Assembly: GCA_903900335.1 (NCBI GenBank)
Contig: CAIUMP010000007.1
Location: forward strand, 1 to 64,000
Direction of reading: 5' to 3'
From: an uncultured Ignavibacteriota bacterium
GTDB taxonomy: Bacteria; Bacteroidota; Ignavibacteria; Palsa-1295
Length of the DNA stretch: 64,000 nucleotides
Below the pieces are notes generated by a model that was not told the DNA's origin, made no database searches, and was given only the letters and a program-made list of their open reading frames with translations. Both the position numbers and the translations under genes were made by a program. Below, in pieces: positions 8,066 through 15,820 of this stretch (position 1 is the first letter of the stretch; each line of letters opens with the position of its first letter).

Positions 8066-9004
8066 TTACGAGTTCTGCTTATTCTTGAAGAACTCAACGG
8101 TCTGTCTCAATCCGTCCTGAAGGCTTACCTCGGGTTTCCAACCAAGCATCTTTTCAGCGTGAGCGAAGGAGCAAACGCTGCGTTGCTGTTCGCCAGCTTT
8201 TGCGGGGCCATGCTTGGCGCTGGCCTTCCCGGCCGTAACGTGCGCGTTCAATACATTGAAGATCTCATTCACATCTGCTTCAATGCCGGTGGAAATGTTG
8301 ATGATATCAGAGCCTTGAAGCTTCTCCAACGTGAGCATGTGTGCGCGGACGAGATCCCCGACAAAGACATAATCCCGTGTTTGGGAGCCATCCCCATTGA
8401 TCACCGCCTCATCGCCACGGAGTAGCTTCTCTGTAAAGATCGCGACAACACCAGCCTCACCGTGTGGGCTTTGACGTGGCCCATAAACATTTGTGTAGCG
8501 AAACGCTACGTAGTCCATCCCATGCACCTCTTTGTAGTAGTGCAGGTAAAGCTCGATGCTTCTCTTTGCAACGCCATACGGAGAGATGGGGCGTGTGGGA
8601 TGCTGCTCGTCGGCGGGAAAGTAGTCCTGCTCACCGTAAATGGCACCGCCTGTCGAGGCAAACATGAATCGCTTCAGGCTGCCGGTCTCTTTCGCCGCCT
8701 CAAGCAGGTTTAGTGAGCCGATAATATTTTGTGTGCAGTCGAAGACAGGGTCGATCACGCTCTTTCGTAGGTCGAGTTGCGCAGCGTGGTGATTGACGAT
8801 CTCAAATTTATGCTTCTGGAAGAGGTCGCGCACAAGCGCGGCATCGGTCACATCGCCCAGAACAAATTCGGCCTTCGGATTCAGATTGCTACGGGAGCCA
8901 GAACTTAGGTTGTCTAGTATGACGACCTCGTCTCCGCGCTTGATGAACGCATCAACAATGTGGGATGCGATGAATCCTGCTCCTCCGGTGACTAAAACTT
9001 TCAT
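8066..9004 (-). CDS. NAD-dependent sugar-nucleotide epimerase (GalE-like)
   Basis: A 312-residue extended short-chain dehydrogenase. The Rossmann motif GGAGFIAS (7-14) binds NAD; catalytic Tyr143 and Lys147 lie in SPYGVAK; Ser/Thr at FASTGG (about 117). RYTNVYGPRQSPHGEAGVV and GDGSQTRDYVFVGDLV are typical of UDP-glucose/UDP-N-acetylglucosamine 4-epimerase subfamilies. It would make UDP-galactose or a related donor for envelope glycans, in line with the GT4 gene at 11182 and the glycan cluster after 52 kb. Substrate cannot be fixed from sequence. It is distinct from the UDP-glucuronate decarboxylase-like paralogue at 31955. Confidence 0.85.
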   Translation of the reverse strand: MKVLVTGGAGFIASHIVDAFIKRGDEVVILDNLSSGSRSNLNPKAEFVLGDVTDAALVRDLFQKHKFEIVNHHAAQLDLRKSVIDPVFDCTQNIIGSLNLLEAAKETGSLKRFMFASTGGAIYGEQDYFPADEQHPTRPISPYGVAKRSIELYLHYYKEVHGMDYVAFRYTNVYGPRQSPHGEAGVVAIFTEKLLRGDEAVINGDGSQTRDYVFVGDLVRAHMLTLEKLQGSDIINISTGIEADVNEIFNVLNAHVTAGKASAKHGPAKAGEQQRSVCSFAHAEKMLGWKPEVSLQDGLRQTVEFFKNKQNS

Positions 9005-9143
9005 GCGTTACGGCGTAAATCGGAATCTAAAACGAACAGTGTGCAGTAAACTGCGAATGGTGGGAAACCTCAATTTCCACGAAATCAAGCCGCATGAGCG
9101 AGGCAAAATTCGAATCCGGCGTTTCGCGATCTGCGGATACGCA

Positions 9144-9674
9144 CTACTCTCGTGGTTTGCCTAGCCGAACGAAGATACGAAGATACTTATCCGAGTGCGA
9201 TACTTCCGAAGTGCCATCCTCCGTCTCCCATCGGTGATACGTGATGGACTGATCCGTTAGTACCACACCGCGGCCGAAGTAGTGTTCGAGGTAGCTGTTT
9301 AGTTGGTCGCGCAAGTTCGTGTATCCGAGCCCACCCAGCGGATGCCAGTTGATCACGATCGTCCGCACACGATGATTGGCGATCTGCAGTTGAATGTACG
9401 CAGGCTGACCGAAGATAGAAACGGAATCGGATTCGAGTAATGTCAGCGAATCGGCATGAAGTGTGTCGCGTCGGGCAGCGATCCGTTTCATCACCAGCAT
9501 TGCGGAGTCCTCTTGCATCGCCACATGCAGCCCACCCGCGAACGGAGGGCGAGGAGGCACATACTGCGTGATCTTGGTGTGAATTCGAATTTGGCCATAG
9601 CTACTGCCAGCACTCAACATCAGGAGTGCGAGCAGGACAGAATAAAGAGAAAGTCGAGAAAAAAGCGAAGTCAA
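9144..9674 (-). CDS. Exported protein of unknown function
   Basis: A 176-residue protein with a clear signal peptide (YSVLLALLMLSAGSSYG, cleavage before QIRIH). The mature part has a Pro-rich start (ITQYVPPRPPFAGG) and then alpha/beta character without a motif I recognise. The start codon is TTG, chosen because it gives a full signal peptide; no ATG is available upstream in frame. It lies 19 bp after the stop of the propeller protein at 9694, probably co-transcribed, so both may act in the periplasm. Confidence 0.6.
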   Translation of the reverse strand: MTSLFSRLSLYSVLLALLMLSAGSSYGQIRIHTKITQYVPPRPPFAGGLHVAMQEDSAMLVMKRIAARRDTLHADSLTLLESDSVSIFGQPAYIQLQIANHRVRTIVINWHPLGGLGYTNLRDQLNSYLEHYFGRGVVLTDQSITYHRWETEDGTSEVSHSDKYLRIFVRLGKPRE

Positions 9675-9693
9675 ACCGAGTGGCGAATTAGAT

Positions 9694-11076
9694 TCAGGCC
9701 GGCTGTTTCACGGTGAGGAGTTTACCGTTGCGAATACCCGTAAATTGGACGAATTTACCATCTTCAGACCAACCAACGCGCCCAACATACTCGAACAGCC
9801 CGGACCGTTTGCCCCCGCTTACGACGAAAACCTTCTCATGTTCCCCGACGGCGACGAACGCCACCTTCGATTCATTCGGCGACCACACGCAGTCCAGAAT
9901 GTGGCTCGTCTTTGCAATCACCTTCTTGTCGAGATAGAACTTTGCCGAAGCGGCATCGAGGCTGTATGCAATATGGTTACCGCTCGGGCTCATGAACAGC
10001 TGAGCGATCTCGGGGTACGGCCCCGCCATAACTTTTCCATCGTAAACGACAACTGCCCTACGCTCGTCCACCCGTCCACCCGGCTTGACAACCGTTGGAT
10101 CTGCGGCGAGGTATGCGATGTGCTTGCCGGAGTCGTCGATCAGAATGGAATTGATCCACCTGTAGAGGCCGTGGTTTTTGCCCGCGTAACTGATGTACGA
10201 GCGAACCGTGTCCACCGCTTGTGATGAGTATGCAGTCCGATATCGTCGAGCGATATGCTCTTGTCGAAAATCATAATCGCGTCCTGCGAGCACGCTGCGG
10301 TTGAGCCGCAAATCTGGGGAGTACCGCCAAATGGTTGGATCCCAGTAGGTCCCGTCCTTTGCGGGAACGCTACGGTTGTACAGCAAAAGTGCGGAGTCCA
10401 TCACATCTGTTAGCAGCCGTTCATGTACACCCTCGGTGGACCGATAGGCCCAGTGCTGCTCGTCGTGCGAGAAGGAAAAAAGATGCGGATAGACCAAGTT
10501 CTTATGCGCTACTTTTCCATCAATAATGACGAAGTCTCGGTCGCCAGTCTGGGTTTCGTAGGCGTACGGCAAGAGGGCCGCCCAACGACGACCACTTGGT
10601 GAGAATTCAATGGACGGATAATCGGAGACATAACTGCCGATCAGCGAAGTATCTTTATAGAGATACGTACTCGTCGAATCGAATCCCACCTTCGTGTAGG
10701 CACGCAGTAGCCCGGTCCAGATGAGATAATCGCCTTTGGGGCTCAGCTTCGTCCCATTTGCAGAGATCTCGTGGAATTTTCCCGGAAACAAATGCCCATC
10801 GATCGTGATCTGCTGCCAGTTTGCGAAGGCATCGACAACAAACCAGTGTGAGCCATCGGGTGTGGCATCCATCAGTTTGGTCTGGCGTGCCTGATCGAGC
10901 GAGTAGAGCACTGTTTCTTCCGCGTGGGCGGCAGGAAAGAGCTTCTCTGTGGCGGCGCTCTTGCCCAGCGGCTTCAAGTTCTTCGCGGTCGGGAATTGTG
11001 CCGAGCCCAAGCGAGGGCTCAGCAAGAGCAAGCACAGAAGAAGGCCGGGCAGCGAGGGTCGAGTTAAAAGATTCAT
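9694..11076 (-). CDS. Exported beta-propeller (PD40/WD40-like) protein
   Basis: A 460-residue secreted protein: signal peptide GLLLCLLLLSPRLGSAQ, then repeated blade-like blocks with SP.G..IAY / W SPNESKVAFVA / VGWSEDGKFVQFTG patterns, as in TolB-type PD40 propellers (about 60-455). No catalytic residues of a peptidase of this type are seen and no T9SS tail is present, so it is probably periplasmic. Function unknown; binding of protein or glycan is the usual role. Probably first gene of a pair with 9144..9674. Confidence 0.65.
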   Translation of the reverse strand: MNLLTRPSLPGLLLCLLLLSPRLGSAQFPTAKNLKPLGKSAATEKLFPAAHAEETVLYSLDQARQTKLMDATPDGSHWFVVDAFANWQQITIDGHLFPGKFHEISANGTKLSPKGDYLIWTGLLRAYTKVGFDSTSTYLYKDTSLIGSYVSDYPSIEFSPSGRRWAALLPYAYETQTGDRDFVIIDGKVAHKNLVYPHLFSFSHDEQHWAYRSTEGVHERLLTDVMDSALLLYNRSVPAKDGTYWDPTIWRYSPDLRLNRSVLAGRDYDFRQEHIARRYRTAYSSQAVDTVRSYISYAGKNHGLYRWINSILIDDSGKHIAYLAADPTVVKPGGRVDERRAVVVYDGKVMAGPYPEIAQLFMSPSGNHIAYSLDAASAKFYLDKKVIAKTSHILDCVWSPNESKVAFVAVGEHEKVFVVSGGKRSGLFEYVGRVGWSEDGKFVQFTGIRNGKLLTVKQPA

Positions 11077-11181
11077 TAAACGCTTAACATTAAGGTGGCC
11101 TTCTACGCTCCTTTTCCCAATCAGTTGCAGGATGAACCGACTACGCTCCGGCGGAGCAATCTCCGGCCTTGCCCCACACTC

Positions 11182-12525
11182 CTACTGGGTTCGTAGCATC
11201 AGACGCAATTGGCGAGCGATCTCCTTCGTTAGCTCCCGACGGTTGAACGAACGCACAAATGGTATATTCACTTCCTGTGGGAGCGATTTGGACTTCCATT
11301 GACGATACAACCCCAGCAGTGCATCCGCAATTTGCTTGACATTTCGCGGCTCCGCCACAACTCCGGCCCCATATTCTACCAGCAGCTTCTCTGCGACACT
11401 TTGTCGCGGCACGAGCCCAAGGATCGGACGCCCCGTCCCGAAATACTCATACAGCTTGCCGGGCGCACTAAGATCATCCGACATCGTCATCCACAAGACA
11501 TCACTCGCAAGCAAGAGGGCGATGTTCTCGCGATGTGGTAGGTACCCGGTCGATACGATATTCTGGGTTAGCCCTATCTTATCTGCACTTCGCAAGTACT
11601 CCTTTTGAAGAATCCCGGCGAAGACCAATTCCAGATCGTCTTTGAGACGCGGTTCGATACTCATTGCGAGCCTGACGGCGTCGAACATAGGCTGCGGTGT
11701 GCGGCCGACATAGAACGCGCCGCCGTAGGTCACCAGAAATTTCTCTGGCTTGCGATATTTATCCGCGATCTCCCACGCGGCGGCGATGTCCTCCACATCA
11801 TAACCATGCGTGACGATGGTCACCTCTTCATGACTCAAGAAATTGTATCGCGCCAGTACCACTTCTTTCATCCGGCGGCTTGCAACCGTTATCGCGCTCG
11901 ATCCGCGAAGGCACATGTCTTCAAGTTTCGACGCGTACGCTTTGTGAAAGGGCGTTGCATAGAAATTCAGAACCGGGTTTGCAACCCAGGCATCGCGGTA
12001 GTCCATGAGGTAGGGAACGTCATGCTTTTTTCGCAGCTCATTGGCAATGAGGAAGTCGGTGTAAGGCGGAGCGGTCGAAAAAATGGCGTCGATCTGCTCT
12101 TCGGCAAAGATCTTTTCGGCCTCGGCCAAGGCAAATTTCTTCCACTTAATTCGGCTGTCTGGCTGGAGCACTGTCTGGATCACCTTGGAGCGTAATCTTT
12201 GATACCAGGCTTTCGGCAGCTTTAGTACTTTGCCCTCTTTCTTCGCGACCCTGGTGGCGGGCGCACCGCTCTCGGCCGTACGGACAATGCGCACCTGGCC
12301 TGACTCTATGAGTGGACTTAACTCTTCCAACAACGACTCATCATGCGCATAGTATGGCGTTTCGTCAGCCGTCAGTACGATCGGTCGCCAGCCGAATTCG
12401 GGAAGGTACTTTACGAACTTGAGCGTCCGCTGCACACCACTGAGCCCCATCGGAGGGAAGTAGTATGCAATGACGAGTACATTCAGAAGCGGAGCGCCTG
12501 TTGGCTGGGGTTGGTCGGTATTCAC
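11182..12525 (-). CDS. Glycosyltransferase, GT4-like
   Basis: A 447-residue cytoplasmic glycosyltransferase of the GT-B fold. The N-terminal domain begins LLNVLVIAYYFPPMGLSGVQRTLKFVKYLPEFGWRPIVLT, the acceptor-side signature of GT4-like enzymes from polysaccharide loci. The C-terminal domain has FLVTYGGAFYVGRTP, DVLWMTMSDDLSAPGKLYEYFGTGRPILGLV, with the K-x-x-E-Y-x-x-x-G-R-P donor-site motif. The start is GTG at 12525, exactly 5 nt after a TATCTTTG promoter box, so the message is probably leaderless. Donor and acceptor are unknown; likely a sugar added to a lipid-linked or protein glycan. Confidence 0.85.
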   Translation of the reverse strand: MNTDQPQPTGAPLLNVLVIAYYFPPMGLSGVQRTLKFVKYLPEFGWRPIVLTADETPYYAHDESLLEELSPLIESGQVRIVRTAESGAPATRVAKKEGKVLKLPKAWYQRLRSKVIQTVLQPDSRIKWKKFALAEAEKIFAEEQIDAIFSTAPPYTDFLIANELRKKHDVPYLMDYRDAWVANPVLNFYATPFHKAYASKLEDMCLRGSSAITVASRRMKEVVLARYNFLSHEEVTIVTHGYDVEDIAAAWEIADKYRKPEKFLVTYGGAFYVGRTPQPMFDAVRLAMSIEPRLKDDLELVFAGILQKEYLRSADKIGLTQNIVSTGYLPHRENIALLLASDVLWMTMSDDLSAPGKLYEYFGTGRPILGLVPRQSVAEKLLVEYGAGVVAEPRNVKQIADALLGLYRQWKSKSLPQEVNIPFVRSFNRRELTKEIARQLRLMLRTQ

Positions 12526-12530
12526 AGCGG

Positions 12531-12538
12531 CAAAGATA
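12531..12538 (-). promoter_or_regulatory. TATCTTTG promoter box of the GT4 gene
   Basis: On the minus strand TATCTTTG (12538-12531) is followed by five bases and then the GTG start codon. The arrangement is identical to those at 1313 and 46319. The -33 box is weak (a TTA about 18 nt upstream), so the call rests mainly on the -7 box and its spacing. Confidence 0.55.
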
Positions 12539-12634
12539 CGGACAATCGTGCCGCTAACATCCGAGAGGTACTGGGCAGTTGCCTATCCACAGCAATGAAC
12601 TCGGTGATTCCACAACAGTGAATCAAATTGTTCT

Positions 12635-12660
12635 GTCATTCCTGCGTCCGCGGGAATGAC
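12635..12660. repeat. Palindromic GTCATTCC-type repeat / terminator
   Basis: A 12-bp stem with one G-T wobble and a 2-nt loop (12635-12646 with 12649-12660). It matches the widespread bacterial palindromic repeat that reads CATTCC...GGAATG. It lies 15 bp beyond the stop of the TPR-HTH regulator and about 100 bp before the GT4 promoter, so it may separate the two minus-strand transcripts. Confidence 0.6.
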
Positions 12661-12675
12661 ACTGTGCACTATCCA

Positions 12676-14451
12676 CTACTTCCCATCCAACTTCCTCAAC
12701 AACTCCGCCAAATCCTCACCCTTCTTCACATCCAGCTTCTTGCGGATATTCTCGCGGTGCTTCTCGACGGTGCGCTCCGAGAGGCACATCAGCCGAGCAA
12801 CTGCGGGCGTTTTGAGATTGACATGAATGAGCATGCACATCTTCACTTCTTGTGGGGTAAGATCAGGATATGTCGTCTCCAACTTCGCGCGGAACTCCGG
12901 ATGTACGGTGGCGAACTGCCCCTCGAACTTGGAGAAGTCGATCATCTCGCACGGCAGTTCTTTCAGCTTTGCCTTAACTTGACGGATAATGTCCTCCGGC
13001 TCATAGCGGTCAGGACGCAGCACGATCTTCCGCAAATCCGCCCGGAAATTACCGAGCAGCTCCGTCTGCGCCGCGAGCGAGGATGCGGTGTTGGCGAGGT
13101 CGCGCTCTTTGAGGCGAAGAGCGGCTTCGGCTTGTTCTTTTTCTAAGCGGGCGAGCTTTAGGTCGCGCTCTTTGTTTGCAGTGGCCACACGGAAATTGAA
13201 GGCTTCCACGCGTTTGCGGGTGTCGTCACTGAAAATTTCTTCTTTGAGAGCGTGATATTTTTCGGTATGCTCTAAGGTATTTGCGCTGTCGCCAACTTTC
13301 TTGTAGATGGTGGCAAGCTCTTTATGTGCCTCGGATGCCTCCCTCCTTTCGCCTAATTTCTCAGCCAATGCAAGCCCCTCTTCCAATTTTTCTATCGCTT
13401 CGCCAAACTGCTCCTCTTCCGCGAGCAAGGATCCGATAGAAATAAGAGTCGCTGAAGCGCCTTCGTCGAGTTTTATTTCTTCGCGCATCATTTTTAACGA
13501 GCGTTGAAAGTATTCCTTAGCTTCCTGTGTCCTGCCGAGCTTGTGCAGGATATCGCCAATATTTGAGAGCTCAAAGCAAACGGACCACTTGTCGCCGATC
13601 TCCTCTGAAAGTGTAAGCGCCATCTCGCAGTACTCGAGTGCTTTCGCGTATTGGGAAAGTAGACGGTACACCCCCCCAATGTTGTCCGTGTGTCGCGCAA
13701 CGCCGTTTTTGTCTCCGAGTTCTTCACATAGCCCAACGGCCTTATTGAGGTATTCGAGTGCTTTGGCATATTCGGAAAGGTAGGCATATACAATCCCGAT
13801 GTCGGCGGTATTTTTCGCAACTCCTGGCTTGTAATCGATTTCCTCATTGAGCGCAAGGGCCTGCTCGTAAAACGAGAGCGATTTTGCGTACTCGGAAATC
13901 CCCCGGTAGGTAACACCAATTACGCCAATGGTATACGCGATGCCAGTTTTGTCGCCGACTTCTTCATAAAGCGCGAGTGCCTTCTCGTAATACTCTAGCG
14001 ATTTTGCATATTGGAAATCCTTTAGATACAAAGTTGCGATTCCCGCGATGGCGTACGCTACGCCTGCTCTTTTACCGAGCTCTTCATAGCGCGCAATCGA
14101 CCTCTCGTAATATTTTAGTGCGTCGGCATTTTGGGAAAGCATCCCGTACGCACTCCCGACGCGGCCAAGAGCTTTCGCTCCTAAGTCTCCTATCACCGAA
14201 CCAGCGGAGCATTCCGTTAGTAAAAAAGCTCGTTCTGCAATTGGTAGCGCCTCCTTCGCCATGTGGCGGCCCAAAAGCGATTCTGACATGACGAGCAATG
14301 CTCGAATATGCAGTGCCTCATTGCCCGGGGACTTACCCAGCTCGAGAAGGTCAATCGCTTCACGCGTCAGCCTCTCAGCATTTACGAAGCCGCCTCGCTT
14401 AATGTCTTCTTCCGCCGCAAGGACTAATGCTTCAATTTCGTTCGTGGTCAT
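12676..14451 (-). CDS. TPR protein with C-terminal LuxR-type HTH
   Basis: A 591-residue probable transcription regulator. At least nine TPR units, many with a near-identical 40-residue pattern (YAKSLEYYEKALALYEEVGDKTGIAYTIGVIG), fill about 35-400. A coiled coil follows (about 410-480; KERDLKLARLEKEQAEAALRLKERD). The C-terminal 110 residues carry a LuxR-like helix-turn-helix (LTPQEVKMCMLIHVNL..AVARLMCLSERTVEKHRENIRKKLDV). Bacteroidota relatives usually have a transmembrane helix between TPR and coiled coil and an export signal; none is seen here, so this one should be cytosolic and may sense a protein partner. ATG at 14451 is chosen; the frame is open to 14505. A TATATTGG box ends 8 nt before the start. 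Confidence 0.8.
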   Translation of the reverse strand: MTTNEIEALVLAAEEDIKRGGFVNAERLTREAIDLLELGKSPGNEALHIRALLVMSESLLGRHMAKEALPIAERAFLLTECSAGSVIGDLGAKALGRVGSAYGMLSQNADALKYYERSIARYEELGKRAGVAYAIAGIATLYLKDFQYAKSLEYYEKALALYEEVGDKTGIAYTIGVIGVTYRGISEYAKSLSFYEQALALNEEIDYKPGVAKNTADIGIVYAYLSEYAKALEYLNKAVGLCEELGDKNGVARHTDNIGGVYRLLSQYAKALEYCEMALTLSEEIGDKWSVCFELSNIGDILHKLGRTQEAKEYFQRSLKMMREEIKLDEGASATLISIGSLLAEEEQFGEAIEKLEEGLALAEKLGERREASEAHKELATIYKKVGDSANTLEHTEKYHALKEEIFSDDTRKRVEAFNFRVATANKERDLKLARLEKEQAEAALRLKERDLANTASSLAAQTELLGNFRADLRKIVLRPDRYEPEDIIRQVKAKLKELPCEMIDFSKFEGQFATVHPEFRAKLETTYPDLTPQEVKMCMLIHVNLKTPAVARLMCLSERTVEKHRENIRKKLDVKKGEDLAELLRKLDGK

Positions 14452-14469
14452 AATCTCACCCAATATACA

Positions 14470-14502
14470 AAACCCTCGCATGCAGTGGGTTTGCGAGGGT
14501 TT
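14470..14502 (-). terminator. Intrinsic-like terminator after the PD40 lipoprotein
   Basis: A perfect 11-bp stem (14470-14480 with 14492-14502), 11-nt loop, ending in TTTT on the minus strand, 10 bp after the stop of the gene at 14512. It also lies just upstream of the TPR-HTH regulator start, so the promoter of that gene must overlap or follow the hairpin. Confidence 0.75.
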
Positions 14503-14511
14503 CAATACACA

Positions 14512-15549
14512 TTACCTCTTCCAGTTCAAACTATTTCCGCCAGCCGACGAGCTAATTGTCGTGATTGACGACGTAAACGGCACGACCTTTTTCAGCCCGG
14601 AATTTACGAACATAATTCCGCTATTGTTCGGCGACCAGGTCGGCGAGCCGGCAACGACGGAATTCGTCGTCGGGGTCGAGCCGGTTGTGGGCGCAACATA
14701 ATACAGTTCGTATGGCGTGGAGCTATTTGGTGTGTAGAGATACACGAGTTCGTTCATACCGCTGCGCGACCATTCGAGCGATGTCACTCCGCCCGCAAGC
14801 GGAATCGAATCGAGCGCCGCACCGCTTGACGCATCATAGATCATGACGGTGCTGTGTTGGATCGTGTCTTCTCTGATAACGGCGATCTTCGCATCATCTG
14901 GACTCCATGTGGGCGAAGTGTAATGGCTCATGACAATGTGATTCGTATTCAACTTCGAATACGACGCGAGCACTGTCACCGTTCCGCCACTCTGCGAAAC
15001 GGTGCAGAGTTCGGAGAGTCCCAATTGTGAGCCGAGATGATTGCGCGTGAAAGCGATCTTTCCCGTCGATGACGTCGCGCACCAGGCCGGTCCGCTTTGG
15101 ATAGTAGCCGAATCGCTGGTGGTCAGTGCGTAAATCGTCCGCACATTGCTTCCGACCGGCACGCCGCTCGAATTGACACTCACATCGACAGCCTTGATGG
15201 AGCTTGCCGTCCCCGCGATGTCCTTATAGGTAATCGAGGCGCCGGAGTAATTCCAGCTTGGGCTCATAAGGTTCTCCGTACTATTGCTTGAGCCTGCCGT
15301 AACGACGTTTGTCTGATGCCCTGCGTCGGTGTCCATCACGCCGATGGTGGCGTAGGTGACGTTGTGGCTAACAGTTGTTGCTGCGTAAGTTATCGCCGGA
15401 TGTGCGGTCGAAGTTCCACCCCCCGCGCTGTTTTTGAAGGCGAACGGAGTTCCGCTGCTGGTTGGTGATGATGGATCCTGCTGGCACGAAGAAAGAAGCG
15501 AAGCCGCAAGGAGAAATCCTCCAAGACGGCGAGAAAGTAGCTGGTTCAT
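14512..15549 (-). CDS. PD40-type beta-propeller lipoprotein
   Basis: A 345-residue lipoprotein: MNQLLSRRLGGFLLAASLLSSC with lipidated Cys about residue 22, a short Ser/Pro linker, then TolB-like propeller blades (LMSPSWNYSGASITYKD, SPTWSPDDAKIAVIRED, TSLEWSRSGMNELVYL, SPTWSPNNSGIMFVNSG). Probably anchored in the outer membrane, facing the periplasm or the surface. The family is broad and binds proteins or glycans; no enzyme motif. The frame extends upstream to 15609 but that part runs into a palindromic repeat, so ATG at 15549 is taken. Monocistronic: repeat-rich DNA upstream and a terminator downstream. Confidence 0.7.
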   Translation of the reverse strand: MNQLLSRRLGGFLLAASLLSSCQQDPSSPTSSGTPFAFKNSAGGGTSTAHPAITYAATTVSHNVTYATIGVMDTDAGHQTNVVTAGSSNSTENLMSPSWNYSGASITYKDIAGTASSIKAVDVSVNSSGVPVGSNVRTIYALTTSDSATIQSGPAWCATSSTGKIAFTRNHLGSQLGLSELCTVSQSGGTVTVLASYSKLNTNHIVMSHYTSPTWSPDDAKIAVIREDTIQHSTVMIYDASSGAALDSIPLAGGVTSLEWSRSGMNELVYLYTPNSSTPYELYYVAPTTGSTPTTNSVVAGSPTWSPNNSGIMFVNSGLKKVVPFTSSITTISSSAGGNSLNWKR

Positions 15550-15579
15550 GATCGTAGTTGTTTTTGTATTCCGATGATC

Positions 15580-15651
15580 CCCGTGTAGCGCAGACTTTAG
15601 TCTGCGCACCCCCAGACGGGGGACCCCAGACTAAAGTCTGGGCTACACGGG
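15580..15651. repeat. Nested palindromic repeat element
   Basis: A 72-bp composite palindrome. Outer arms CCCGTGTAGC / GCTACACGGG (15580-15589 and 15642-15651) enclose two inner palindromes CAGACTTTAGTCTG (15591-15604) and CAGACTAAAGTCTG (15627-15640), with a central CCCCCAGACGGGGG. CAGACTAAAGTCTG repeats are known as intergenic palindromes in several phyla. It lies directly upstream of the PD40 lipoprotein gene. Confidence 0.8.
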
Positions 15652-15746
15652 AGTTTGTTAAACTCTGGATACAAAGCTACGGGGCGGGGACGGAAAAAGG
15701 GTACGTAGAAAAGTACGTAAGTTGGGAATCACCCAATCAAAACGAA

Positions 15747-15769
15747 GGGACACGCCGTTGGCGTGTCCC
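15747..15769. repeat. Perfect palindromic hairpin
   Basis: A perfect 10-bp stem (15747-15756 with 15760-15769), 3-nt loop. A second, imperfect palindrome (about 15794-15814, GGTCACGCCATCGGCGCGCC) follows just before the oxidoreductase stop codon. Both look like dispersed palindromic repeats and may act as transcript ends for the minus-strand gene at 15821. Confidence 0.65.
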
Positions 15770-15820
15770 ATTTCGGTCGAATCTTTTGGGGGAGGTCACG
15801 CCATCGGCGCGCCCCTACAA

